A stretch of 64,000 bases of DNA, taken from the NCBI GenBank assembly GCA_020002185.1, contig CM034534.1, positions 33,593,170 through 33,657,169 of the forward strand, given 5' to 3'. The notes beneath the pieces were generated by a model. It searched no databases and had not been told where the DNA came from. It saw only the letters and a list, made by a program, of their open reading frames with translations. Position numbers and translations under genes: made by a program. Below, one piece after another: positions 1-11,224 of the stretch; positions within the stretch are counted from its first letter, which is position 1, and the number at the start of each line of letters is the position of its first letter. Source of the stretch: Paraescarpia echinospica (lineage: Eukaryota; Annelida; Polychaeta; Sabellida; Siboglinidae).

Positions 1-495
1 GAGTCCTTGGGTCCCTGCTCCAAATATCTTCTCCATATTGCAGCCTGGTAGTTTGGGCGTTGTGCATGTTTCAATAAACAGTCTCTGCATGGTGGCAGTT
101 GGTGACTTTATCTCACCTTACTTTGCAAAGAACAAGTGGTATCTCAGATCATTGGCGTACACAGCAGAATATTTTGGAGCGCAAGGAAGGCATGCAAATG
201 CCTCTAGTTTGTCCATGAGATCTGGAAAGAGATCCTATTCCTGGCCCAGCATCCTGAATGAGTCCTGTGATTCTTTGTTGCTAGTCAAGAGTTTCAGAGC
301 ACTTGCCTTACCTTTTCCAGCAAATGCACTGACAATGTCACATCCAGTGTATGCGTGCAATCCAATGAGAGCTTTACAAACATCTATACCAACAGTGGCT
401 GCTATATTTCCATTTTCTTGTTCGTGTTCTAGTACCACATTTCTGGAACAATGTGGTTCTAATGTTCTTGTTGAGTGCCAGGCACATGATGAATA
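1..495 (-). pseudogene. Inverted C-terminal fragment of PIN/XPG-like family gene
   Basis: Read on the minus strand, this encodes the C-terminal half of an uncharacterised invertebrate family with an XPG-I/PIN-like nuclease signature (LIGLHAYTGCD followed by SAFAGKGK). The longest open stretch is 235-612. The DNA is the reverse complement of about 1187-1683 of the neighbouring plus-strand copy, so the two form an inverted repeat around the shared N-terminal region. The copy is cut by the window edge. The family assignment comes from the motif, which I know from many invertebrate repeat-associated proteins; I infer that the fragment is not functional. Confidence 0.6.
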
Positions 496-1962
496 CATCA
501 TTGTGATGGCACAAGGACGCAATCTCAAGATGAAAAATATCCTTTCCCATCCCCTGGGACCTTTGCCATGGGCTTTGTCAACACCAGATGGGTTGTTAAG
601 AAAGACAAACAAAGCCTCTTTAGCTAGCTACTTTTCTGCAGGAAAATGTGACGGTAACAGAGGCGCTACCAGATCATTCTGCAACTGTTGTTGATGGCAT
701 GAACCTTGTCCAGCGAGTAAGAGGTGATCAAACTACTTTTGGTGAGGTGGCCAAATCAGTCCTGTCTATGGCACTGAGGGATGGATGTCAGAGTAAAAGG
801 GTTGATGTTCTGTTTGACACATACAAGGAACTGTCTATCAAGAACAGTGAACGATCAGTAAGAGGGGAAGCGCCTGGACGTAGGCTACAGAATATCACTG
901 CCTCACACATTACTAGACAGTGGAGGAACTTTCTGAGCCAAGTCAATAATAAGACCAGTCTGATCACTTTTCTGGTCAACGAATGGAAGAGAGCCGAGTA
1001 CACAGAGCAGCTACAGGACAAGGTGATCTTTGCTACCATTCTACAAGATTACTCCTGAAGGCAGTGAGGAGGTTCCAGCTCTACTGTGTACACAAGTGGA
1101 AGCCGATGGACGCTTACTGCTACATGCAGCCCATGCTGTTAGAGAGGGCTATGAAACCGTCGTAAATAGCTCAGAAGAAAAAATATATATTCATCATGTG
1201 CCTGGCACTCAAAGAGAACGTTAGAGCCACGTTGTTCCAGAAATGTGGTACTGTAACCCGAACAAGAATCCTTCATATTGGAAAATAGCAGCTACTGTTG
1301 GCAGAGATGTTTGTAAAGCTCTCATTGGATTGCACGCATACACTGGATGTGACACTATCAGTGCATTTGCTGGAAAAGGTAAGGGAAGTGCTTGAAAATC
1401 TTGACTAGCAACAAAGAATCACAGGACTCATTCAGGATGCTGGGCCAGGAATGGGATCTCTCTCCAGATCTCATGGACAAACTAGAGGCATTGCCTTCTT
1501 TACGCACCAGAATCGTCTGCTGTGAACGTCATTGATCTGAGATACCACCTGTTCTGTGCAAAGAAAGGTGAGAGAGAGAGTCACCAACTGCCACCATCCA
1601 GATACTGTTTGTTGAAACATGCACAACACGCAAAATACCAGGCTGCAATATGAAGAAAATGTTTGGAGCAGGACCCAAGGACTCCGACCCCAGTTGGCAG
1701 AGGATGGAAGTTGGAAAGAGAAGATGGGACTCAGCAGCTGGCTGTACACTGGATGGAAGGTCAGCCAGCACCCGAGACCGTGTTGGGTCTACTAGCATGC
1801 AGTTGTCCCAGGAAATGTGAACTGCTAAAGTGTGTCTGCTTGTCAAATGGACTCAGATGTACTGATATGTGCTGACTCCAAGACTGTGACAATCAGGTGT
1901 CTACTGCTGACAATGATGAAAGTGTAGCTGAGGATGAACTGGATGATGGCTATGATTATTAA
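496..1962 (+). pseudogene. Broken PIN/XPG-like (FEN1-type fold) family gene
   Basis: A nearly full-length but frame-broken copy. Segments in order: an N-terminal HPLGPLPWAL...TPDGLLRKTNKA stretch (about 550-630); a VVDGMNLVQR and VLFDTYKELSIKNSERSVRG region (648-1058); VEADGRLLLHAAHAVREGYE (about 1095-1160); GLHAYTGCDT plus SAFAGKGK (about 1325-1385); and a C-terminal part with VGRGWKLE, LAVHWMEGQPAPE and a Cys-rich tail LLACSCPRKCELLKCVC (1663-1875). The tail is followed by an in-frame TGA and an acidic end with TAA at 1960-1962. Frames switch near 640, 1035-1060, 1200-1260, 1390 and 1530. A polyadenylation hexamer lies at about 2237. The D and E residues of a PIN/XPG fold are partly visible, but activity is implausible. 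The family name is inferred from motifs only. Confidence 0.65.
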
Positions 1963-2259
1963 ACACTGTCTCCAACCTCAACTAAGGACATAGTGAATTG
2001 AGCATGTCAAATGTTCACAGTGCATAGTGTACATTACTATAGCTACAAGTCAATACTGTCTACCTGTATAATTTGAATGCCTACAACATGTCCACTGTAT
2101 GTAGGTTAGTGTTACAGTCAGAACTTTAGGTGACTAACTTAAGAAAATGTAATTTATATCAATGACAACAACTGCAAATTTCAATGTCATGATACTACAT
2201 ATAACTGCAAAACAAATGTACAGACTGTGCCTACATAATAAAAACTGAAGTTCAGTGAC

Positions 2260-2960
2260 CATTCTGTTGCAACAAGAACCTTGAAAGTGGATACGTGAAA
2301 TTACTAGCAAGACCTTTAAGTGATTTCTTTTGTTGAATGCCTGAATGGCGTGGATTGCATCTTGAGATGTGTTAGATAAAATGCCATAAAACCCACATTT
2401 CTCAAGGTATTAAATCGTGTCACATGGGTATGACACTTCACACTTCAGCCATATTATGTACAATTATCATACCCATAAGATGTATAATAACTATTGTATA
2501 ATGGTTTATGTGTGACCACCCCTTCAGCAATTTCCATAGAAAAATAGTTTTCACAGAAAGGGGGAAAAGATTAAAAAGAGTAATTTCACACAAAAGAATG
2601 TATGTACTGCAAGGCTATCACATATTTTCCATATTTAGGGATGTAAGCCAACATTCTGGTGCAATAAGAACATCGAATAAGGATACATGTGGTTATTAGC
2701 CAGAATTTTAAGTGATTTTGTTGTTGAAAACCTGAATACGTGGATTGCATTTTGAGATGTGGTAGATAAAATACCACAACATCCAGAATTCTCAAGATAT
2801 AAAAATACTTTTAATTTACTCCACATGGTGTCCAATGTTTGTTTTATTAGGATGTATAGTAAATATTCCATAGTAGTTTGTGTATGGGCACCCCATTAGA
2901 AATTTCATAGAAAACGTATTGTGAATATGGGGATAGTATGAAAAAGATTGATTTCTCAAA
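2260..2960. repeat. Two diverged direct copies of a ~300-390 bp repeat
   Basis: About 2260-2580 and about 2650-2960 align with each other along their length. Shared strings include GTGGATTGCAT, TTGAGATGTG and AGATAAAAT, then a CATAGAAAA segment near each end. Divergence is clear. No coding potential is visible. The short open frames here are not supported. Confidence 0.6.
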
Positions 2961-2971
2961 GAAAGCTGTGT

Positions 2972-3250
2972 CATCACCACCTAATTGTACCTGCATAGAA
3001 ATCACAACATCTGTGACATAACAAAGTAACACCATCACTGCCTAGTCCCTTCACTCTAACCACCATCACCACCTAATTGTACCTGCATAGAAATCACAAT
3101 ATTTGTGACATAACAAAGTAACACCATCATTGCCTACTCCCTTCACTCTAACCATCATCACCACCTAATTGTACCTGCATAGAAATCACAACATTTGTGA
3201 CATAACAAAGTAACACCATCACTCCCTAATCCCTTCACTCTAACCACCAC
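2972..3250. repeat. 92-bp tandem repeat, 3 copies (left palindrome end)
   Basis: Units start at about 2972, 3064 and 3156 with the phrase CATCACCACCTAATTGTACC. It is the reverse complement of the 92-bp array at 9739-10153 and marks the outer end of the left palindrome arm. Confidence 0.85.
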
Positions 3251-3289
3251 TGTTGGACCTATATATATATAGACTAATCATCAACTCGT

Positions 3290-3612
3290 GCCCAACATGC
3301 AATCATATAACTGTCGACACCGCCTCTGTCAGAGTCTCGGTCATATCCCCATTATGCACTTAACCCTTTTGTGTCCCAATAAAGTAGCTACTGGTCTCAA
3401 TAAACTAGTTCCCTGTTTCACTAAACTAGCTCCAGGCCTCATTACACTTGATGCTTGTCTGACTACAATAATCGCTGGTCTATTGATACTAGTTCCTGTC
3501 CTGACTAAACTCACTGCTGGCAAAATTGCACTCGCTGCTGGTATATAAATTACATTTGCTGGTGTAATTATACTAGCTGCTTGTGTAATTATACTCACCG
3601 CTGGCTTGCCCA
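3290..3612 (-). repeat. Degenerate 21-bp array encoding a heptad pattern (left arm)
   Basis: On the minus strand an open frame reads as about 11-12 seven-residue units of the type SIITQAA / SLVKQGT / SLLRPVA. The plus strand is open too, as expected for a 21-bp tandem repeat. It lies just downstream of the stop of the SWIM reading frame and is mirrored in the right arm. It may be a minisatellite rather than a gene. Confidence 0.55.
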
Positions 3613-3640
3613 CACTCTGCTCTAGTATGACTAAATTTAC

Positions 3641-4985
3641 CTAATTTGATTTCTTGTGTGACCGGACTATAGCCAATTTTTTAAGTTTGTGTGCCAAAAT
3701 CTGAGCATTTTCCGAAGCTGCCTGATTTATAGTCATACGCCGTTTCTTGTGTAAAGATCTTTTCCTCCCACCCCATCTTTCTCTAACATCAACCATATTA
3801 AATGCAGGAAATTTCAACTCATAATCACCATTTTTGTTAGAGACAGGGCCTCCCTTCCTTCTGAAACCTGCCTTATGAGGATGTCTTTTAGGTAGTCTAC
3901 CAGGGAAGAAAGTTGGAGCTGCTGGTTTTGCTGGATCATGAAGGAGTTTAAGTAAATCACCCCTCTTAGCATGTTGTTCCTCTAATTTAGTGGTGGGATG
4001 TTTGGGCCTGGTGAGATATTTGCAATGACTGGGTACAACTGAAAATATTACCTCGGGCTTGTATATTATTCCTAGAGGGGAAGAATGTGGTCAAACCAGG
4101 AGGTATTTTTGGTACAGTTACAAAATACAATTCCAACAATTTTAAGCGGTCAATGCAATGATGCGTGGTTGCTAGCACTGCATGTAAACGTTTACAGAAA
4201 TATGGCTGTCCTTTGTGAATAAAACATAAACATGTGCAAATAGTAAGGGATATATTGACTATGTAAACCCCCTCATCTGGTGCCGGAACAGGCAGGTACT
4301 GAGCTACAACATCATAGTATGTCTTAGCTGCCTGTAAGTAAGCAAATTGTCACTAGCTGCATTTAGTGAATAATCATGATCATTTCCAGATTGCTTTTGG
4401 TCTTCTGAAGTAACAAATGCCCACCCATGTTGTTCCCAATTTTTAATCAGACTAACTTTTCCAGTCTGAACCAGATCTAGGCCTTTCATAATACATTTCA
4501 ATAATTTTTCCTTGGAAGTGTTCACCTGGTTTTGAAATTTAGATAAAATAGTTGCACCTCGCACTGTGTCATGTGCATGTCTGGGAAGAGTTCTATCAAT
4601 CAATGTTCGAATTTGTAATGCCACAGACTTATTCCAATGATTTGCATTTTCCCCTTCGGATAACTCATAATCTTTTCTTTTAATGCCTTTATAGCATGAC
4701 AATTACACAGATCTGAATTCAATGATAAGTCACCACATGCTATTTTGATGTCCCATGCCTTGTCATGTTGCACAACTGGTTGGAATGTGGATCCGTTTCG
4801 CAAAGTACATGGCCTAAGATGAAAAAACCATTGTTGTCATAAAAAATGTACAAATGTTGGTGATGCACACAGTTTCTGTCAAGACAAAGCATGTTGGCCG
4901 TAGTCATTTCTAAATGCATTCTATGTACTTTTTTGAATACAGCATGGATCAAGGACACCTTAAGTGGATATGATCCATATGTCAT
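3641..4985 (-). pseudogene. SWIM zinc-finger protein gene, decayed copy (left arm)
   Basis: Minus-strand mirror of the right-arm gene. Open pieces are 4985-4740, 4702-4304 (start zone MSCYKGIKRKDYE) and 4178-3987, followed by the basic C-terminal region down to a stop at 3641-3643. Pieces are in different frames, so it cannot make one protein as written. The SWIM segment (CxC...CxH) lies near 4190-4250. Transcription would run away from the palindrome centre. SWIM domains occur in MULE-type transposases and in other proteins; no DDE catalytic domain is visible here. Confidence 0.55.
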
Positions 4986-6342
4986 AATCTACTGAGCTAA
5001 GCTAGCATCTAGTTGAGAAAAAAGAAGAATTGTTTTATAAAAATAAAAAATGTGATTTTTTATTTAAATTGGATTTATTTGAATCTGATATTTAGACATT
5101 TATACTTCAATCCACTTAGTCCTACCCTCGGTGTGAATCTAAAATACCAGGAAAACAAACAAACAAACAAAAACAACACAACTTTCCACGTTTTGATTAT
5201 GCCTGCAATGCATGGTATAGGGGATTACACACAGCGGTCAAAATTAAACTGAAAATATTAATACATAATTAGATATCTCTTTAAATATGATTGTAGGTGC
5301 CACATAAGTTTCAGTGATTTTAAGAAATCAAATTATCTATAACATGTATGGTTATGTGTCCTAAGTTCGTGCATCATCCACTTTGGTGTCTTCTTAATGA
5401 TACTGTTTCATGTTTTGTTTCTGTTTGAATGCTTTTGTAAAACGTTACGCTGCAATGGCAGCTCCTATTGTTAGTTAACTCAATTGGTTGGTATGTTAAA
5501 AGTATGTGTGCATGCACGTTACTGGTTTGAAAAAACAACACAGTACCGCATTGTCATGGAATTTTGCGATGTATAAACTTGGGACACTATATATAGTACA
5601 AATGGAAGAGTTAACTATCTATCTAGCTCTTACTTTAAAATATGTTTTCAATAATTCAGTACATTTGTTTTACATGTTCTGATGCATTGTCTCTTGTATT
5701 TATTTAACTACTTATGTATTATTATATTTTGTTTGGAAATTGTAGGATTGCACTGTTGTATGTTTTGTACTTTACTGCTCCTATTTCACTGCCCCTATTT
5801 TATGACACAAGTCTGTGTACAATGTACTGTGATGTTGTAAATAAAATACTAATACTATTGACAGTACTTTCCTTGATTGAGCCGCTCGATCCATGCTGTA
5901 CACAAAGAAGATACCGCCCACGGGTGTGAATGTAAAATTAAGGAAAACGAAACAACAAGATTACTGTCTGTTTTGACAGCAAACCAAGTTGAAATTTGTT
6001 TTGAAGTTCAACTTCAAAATCGTCTTTGTGTACCGAACACGTAAACAACCCTGAATTTAGCTTAACAGGTCGTTAAGAAAGACCGCGACGTTTACCCTAG
6101 TATACATTAGTATACTATCTAGCAATAGAACAGTATCTGCATAGATCGGCTAATACAACTTGCGTCAATGTATAAAGGAACACTGGCCAAATGATTTCGC
6201 TTCGCCAATTTTGTACTCAAAATCGTAAAGTTTACTCTACTGGAATTCACTCCAATGGCAATGCTTACAATTCGAAAAAAAATATGATTTTTTTTATAAT
6301 TCATTGCTATTAGATTCAACATATGGCGAAACGATTTATTTA

Positions 6343-6582
6343 TAACTTATATAAGGACACACTACAAAGGAAACAATTGTCATGGTAACCGTAACAAATA
6401 AATTCCTTATTATATTTATTTCAAAATATGCACGTAGACGTAGATTAAAAGTGTGGAGGCATACACGAAGGAATGAATTATACGCGCTGCTTCCTGTCTA
6501 CCCTACGCACGCACATTAACGTTTCCTTCCGTTATAAAGCTAATGTCTATTTCCCAAGATTAAGAGCCTCCTACAAGTTATC
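6343..6582. other. Palindrome spacer (~240 bp)
   Basis: Unpaired centre between the two arms. It contains no ORF of note. Its right side holds the phrase GCTAATGTCTATTTCCCAAG, a near-identical form of which recurs at about 10889-10912 outside the palindrome, so part of the spacer may belong to a dispersed repeat. Confidence 0.7.
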
Positions 6583-7943
6583 AATAAATCGTTTCGCCAC
6601 ATGTTGAATCTAATAGCAATGAATTATTAAAAAATCATTTTTTTTTCTCGAATTGTAAGCATTGCCATTGGAGTGAATTCCAGTGGAGTAAACTTTACGA
6701 TTTTGAGTACAAAATTGGCGAAGCGAAATAATTTATCCAGTGTTCCTTTATAAATTGACGCAAGTTGTATTAGCCGATCTATGCAGATACTGTTCTATTG
6801 CTAGATAGTATACTAATGTATACTAGGGTAAACGTCGCGGTCTTTCTTAACGACCTGTTAAGCTAAATTCAGGGTTGTTTACGTGTTCGGTACACAAAGA
6901 CGATTTTGAAGTTGAACTTCAAAACAAATTTCAACTTGGTTTGCTGTCAAAACAGACAGTAATCTTGTTGTTTCGTTTTCCTTAATTTTACATTCACACC
7001 CGTGGGCGGTATCTTCTTTGTGTACAGCATGGATCGAGCGGCTCAATCAAGGAAAGTACTGTCAATAGTATTAGTATTTGATTTACAACATCACAGTACA
7101 TTGTACACAGACTTATGTGTCATAAAATAGGGGCAGTGAAATAGGAGCAGTAAAGTACAAAACATACAACAGTGCAATCCTACAATTTCCAAACAAAATA
7201 TAATAATACATAAATAGTTAAATAAATACAAGAGACAATGCATCAGAACATGTAAAACAAATGTACTGAATTATTGAAAACATATTTTAAAGTAAGAGCT
7301 AGATAGATAGTTAACTCTTCCATTTGTACTATATATAGTGTCCCAAGTTTATACATCGCAAAATTCCATGACAATGCGGTACTGTGTTGTTTTTTCAAAC
7401 CAGTAACGTGCATGCACACATACTTTTAACATACCAACCAATTGAGTTAACTAACAATAGGAGCTGCCATTGCAGCGTAACATTTTACAAAAGCATTCAA
7501 ACAGAAAAAAAACATGAAACAGTATCATTAAGAAGACACCGAAGTGGATGATGCACGAACTTAGGACACATAACCATACATATTATAGATAATTTGATTT
7601 CTTAAAATCACTGAAACTTATGTGGCACCTACAATCATATTTAAAGAGATATCTAATTATGTATTAATATTTTCAGTTTAATTTTGACCGCTGTGTATAA
7701 TCCCCTATACCATGCATTGCAGGCATAATCAAAACGTGGAAAGTTGTGTTGTTGTTGTTTTTGTTTGTTTGTTTGTTTTCCTGTTATTTTAGATTCTCAC
7801 CGAGGGTAGGACTAAGTGGATTGAAGTATAAATGTATAAATACCAGATTCAAATAAATCCAATTTAAATACAAAAATCACATTTTTTATTTTTATAAAAC
7901 AATTCATTATTTTTGTCAACTAGATGCTAGCTTAGCTCAGTAG

Positions 7944-9322
7944 ATGATGACATATGGATCATATCCACTTAAGGTGTCCTTGATCCATGCTGTATTCAAA
8001 AAAGTACATAGAATGCATTTAGAAATGACTATGGCCAACATGCCTTGTCTTGACAGAAACTGTGTGCATCAACAACATTTGTACATTTTTGATGACAACA
8101 ATGGTTTTTTTCATCTTAAGCCATGTACTTTGCGAAACGGATCCACATTCCAACCAGTTGTGCAACATGACAAGGCATGTGACATCAAAATAGCATGTGG
8201 TGGCTTATCATTGAATTCAGATCTGTGTAATTGTCATGCTATAAAGGCATTAAATAAAAGATTATGATTTCCGAAGGGGAAAATGCAAATCATTGGAATA
8301 AGTCTGTGGCATTACAAATTCGAACATTGATTGATAGAACTCTTCCCAGACATGCACATGACACAGTGCGAGGTGCAACTATTTTATCTAAATTTCAAAA
8401 CCAGGTGAACACTTCCAAGGGAAAATTATTGAAATGTATTATGAAAGGCCTAGATCTGGCTCAGACTGGAAAAGTTAGTCTGATTAAAAATTGGGAACAA
8501 CATGGGTGGGCATTTGTTACTTCAGAAGACCAAAAGCAATCTGGAAATGATCATGATTATTCACTAAATGCAGCTAGTGACAATTTGCTAACTTACAGGC
8601 AGCTAAGACATACTATGATGTTGTAGCTCAGTACATGCCTGTTCCGGCAACAGATGAGGGGCTTTACATAGTCAATATATCCCTTACTATTTGCACATGT
8701 TTATGTTTTATTCACAAAGTACAGCCATATTTCTGTAAACATTTACATGCAGTGCTAGCAACCACACATCATTGCATTGACCGCTTAAAATTGTTTGAAT
8801 TGTATTTTACAACTGTACCAAAAATACCTCCTGGTTTGACCACACTCTTCCCCTCTAGGAATAATATACAAGCCCGAGGTAATGTTTTCAGTTGTACCTA
8901 GTCATTGCAAATATCTCACCAGGCCCAAATATCCCACCACTAAATTAGAGGAACAACATGCTAAGAGGGGTGATTTACTTAAACTCCTTCATGATCCAGC
9001 AAAACCAGCAGCTCCAACTTTCTTCCCTGGTAGACTACCTAAAATACATCCTCATAAGGCAGTTTTCAGAAGGAAGGGAGGCCCTGTCTCTAACAAAAAT
9101 AGTGATTATGAGTTGAAATTTCCTGCATTTAATATGGGTAACCCGTACCAGCCTCGAGTGAAAATTCCATATAATGTTAGAGAAAGATGGGGTGGGAGGA
9201 AAAGATCTTTACACAAGAAACGGCGTATGACTATAAATCAGGAAGCTTTAGAAAATGCTCAGATTTTGGCAGAGAAACTTAAAAATTTGGCTATAATCCG
9301 GTCACACAAGAAATCAAATTAG
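7944..9322 (+). pseudogene. SWIM zinc-finger protein gene, decayed copy (right arm)
   Basis: Three consecutive frames: 7944-8267 (start region MMTYGSYPLKVSLIHAVFKK), 8264-8626 (DRTLPRHAHDTVRG, then NWEQHGWAFVTSEDQKQSG) and 8635-9322. The third block opens with AAKTYYDVVAQYMPVP readable from about 8597. It then carries a SWIM signature CTCLC...FCKH (about 8692-8746; pattern CxCx(n)CxH) and ends in a basic region (RERWGGRKRSLHKKRR) with TAG at 9320-9322. Frames change at about 8265, 8597 and 8900. The family is unknown to me beyond SWIM; a transposase-derived origin is inference. A conceivable upstream exon begins with ATG near 7029 (MDRAAQSRK), not confirmed. Confidence 0.55.
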
Positions 9323-9349
9323 GTTAATTTAGTCATACTAGAGCAGAGT

Positions 9350-9643
9350 GTGGGCAAGCCAGCGGTGAGTATAATTACACTAGCAGCTAGTATAATTACA
9401 CAAGCAGCTAGTATAATTACACCAGCAAATGTAATTTATATACCAGCAGCGAGTGCAATTTTGCCAGCAGTGAGTTTAGTCAGGACAGGAACTAGTATCA
9501 ATAGACCAGCGATTATTGTAGTCAGACAAGCAGCAAGTATAATGAGGCCTGGAGCTAGTTTAGTGAAACAGGGAACTAGTTTATTGAGACCAGTAGCTAC
9601 TTTATTGGGACACAAAAGGGTTAAGTGCATAATGGGGATATGA
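9350..9643 (+). repeat. Degenerate 21-bp array encoding a heptad pattern (right arm)
   Basis: About 12 units of seven residues (SIITLAA, SIITQAA, SIITPAN, SLVRTGT, SLVKQGT, SLLRPVA and so on). The frame is open for 97 codons but begins with GTG, not ATG, and follows the SWIM stop by 27 bases. Mirrored in the left arm with one unit fewer. Best treated as a minisatellite with accidental coding capacity. Confidence 0.55.
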
Positions 9644-9738
9644 CCGAGACTCTGACAGAGGCGGTGTCGACAGTTATATGATTGCATGTTGGGCACGAGT
9701 TGATGATTAGTCTATATATATATAGGTCCAACAGTGGT

Positions 9739-10153
9739 GGTTAGAGTGAAGGGACTAGGCAGTGATGGTGTTACTTTGTTATGTCACAAATGTTGTGATT
9801 TCTATGCAGGTACAATTAGGTGGTGATGATGGTTAGAGTGAAGGGACTAGGCAGTGATGGTGTTACTTTGTTATGTCACAAATATTGTGATTTCTATGCA
9901 GGTACAATTAGGTGGTGATGATGGTTAGAGTGAAGGGACTAGGCAGTGATGGTGTTACTTTGTTATGTCACAAATGTTGTGATTTCTATGCAGGTACAAT
10001 TAGGTGGTGGTGATGGTTAGAGTGAAGGGACTAGGCAGTGATGGTGTTACTTTGTTATGTCACAAATGTTGTGATTTCTATGCAGGTACAATTAGGTGGT
10101 GGTGATGGTTAGAGTGAAGGGACTAGGCAGTGATGGTGTTACTTTGTTATGTC
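9739..10153. repeat. 92-bp tandem repeat, ~4.5 copies (right palindrome end)
   Basis: Units start at 9739, 9831, 9923, 10015 and 10107 with GGTTAGAGTGAAGGGACTAG. The spacing is exactly 92 bp and the copies are nearly identical. The last copy is cut at about 10153, where similarity to the left arm also ends. Confidence 0.9.
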
Positions 10154-11130
10154 TGAAGATTAAGTACTAACATCAATTAGTGTCTACACTGTGGTCTTGC
10201 ACACTGACCCTCTGCCAGTGTAACTACCAGCCCTATCCACCAATGAATGGTGGTCAAGATGACCGCTAATGGGGTCAAGGCTCAATAAAACTGGCTGGCT
10301 GGATATCCAGTTATAAATAGGGGGCAGGCAGTGGGAAAGACCCCCATCCATATGGTGAATTTGATATATTAGCCAGTAGTAATTTACTATAGTCATAATA
10401 TTATTGTTAGCAATGGTGGTCATATGCACAAGCAAAACGTTTGCGGACTTATTGTGTGCAATTAGCAGTCAGTGATTATTTGACTCTTGATTATCGTTGT
10501 TTACAATTAGAAATGCTGTAATAAAATTTCATTAACTTGGCCAGTTTCAATTTATACTTGATTTGTGTTGTCTTTCTGCATAACGGTCATTCTCGTTTAT
10601 TGAGCGGGCACACTTCAGGTTCGGTACCAAAGTCAGAATTGGCTAGATTATCGAAGTGTACGAAGTAATTCAGCAAATGCAAGCCACCAAATATAGTAGT
10701 ATATTCACTGGGTATATGAAGTATGGATGTTTGCCCCCATTGTTATTAAATTTAATAACTTCGTCAATTGAAATTGATGAAAAGGGGTCGCTAACATGAA
10801 GACATTATTATCGGAAGGCTGTTCTTGAGTGTGCACGCGCACCGGTAATCTCCCTTCCGGCTCCTGCTAAGACTGTGCCCCCCGCAGGGCTAATGTATAT
10901 TTCCCAAGATCCAGAGATCTGCCTCTCACCTGCCTGCGTGACTTTGCCACAAAGATAGTCTGGCTCAGAATCGCATTTTGACTGCTCACGGCCAGTTAGG
11001 ACGTCTAGCCCCCAGAATGTTTATATATTATGTATGGTTTCGATAACGAAATTAAATTACGAAATAGTGCCCGAAATAGTTTTATAGAAAATAAAATGAA
11101 TCTTGAACTAAATGAACACAAACAAAAGTT
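10154..11130. other. Intergenic, no gene seen
   Basis: No supported coding or RNA gene. It contains GGGCTAATGTATATTTCCC at about 10889, shared with the palindrome spacer. Confidence 0.5.
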
Positions 11131-11139
11131 TCGAGTACT

Positions 11140-11216
11140 CTAAGGGATTCGAACCGAGGACCCCAAAAATAGCTGCTCGACACGCTACCGACTAAGTCAC
11201 CAAAATCAAATCGTTT
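11140..11216 (-). repeat. tRNA-like remnant (SINE head or degenerate tRNA)
   Basis: On the minus strand a GGTTCGAATCC B-box follows an A-box-like TTAGTCGGTAGCG. The D and anticodon arms do not pair well, so a functional tRNA is unlikely. It sits just outside zinc-finger unit A. Confidence 0.45.
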
Positions 11217-11224
11217 TGGTTGTA

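Larger units (their letters stand above)
2972..6342. repeat. Giant palindrome, left arm
   Basis: This stretch is the reverse complement of 6583-10153, with scattered substitutions and small indels. Anchors checked: TCAACTCGTG at 3281-3290 pairs with 9694-9703; CTTAACAGGTCGTTAAG at 6061 pairs with about 6863; GGCGAAACGATTTATT at about 6324-6340 pairs with about 6583-6600. The sum of paired coordinates drifts by about 60 because the arms differ by indels. The arm contains a 92-bp tandem array, a 21-bp array, a decayed SWIM gene (minus strand) and about 1.3 kb of AT-rich sequence without recognisable genes (about 4990-6342). Confidence 0.9.
6583..10153. repeat. Giant palindrome, right arm
   Basis: Reverse complement of 2972-6342. 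It contains about 1.35 kb of AT-rich sequence with no recognised gene (6583-7930), the right-arm SWIM gene (7944-9322), the heptad array (9350-9640), and 4.5 units of the 92-bp repeat at the outer end. The arm is slightly longer than its partner because of an extra 21-bp unit and an extra 1.5 copies of the 92-bp repeat. Confidence 0.9.

Noticed and set aside
2972..10153. CRISPR-like or bacterial feature for the 92-bp repeats
   Set aside because: The repeats are contiguous without spacers, and the whole window is eukaryotic in structure.
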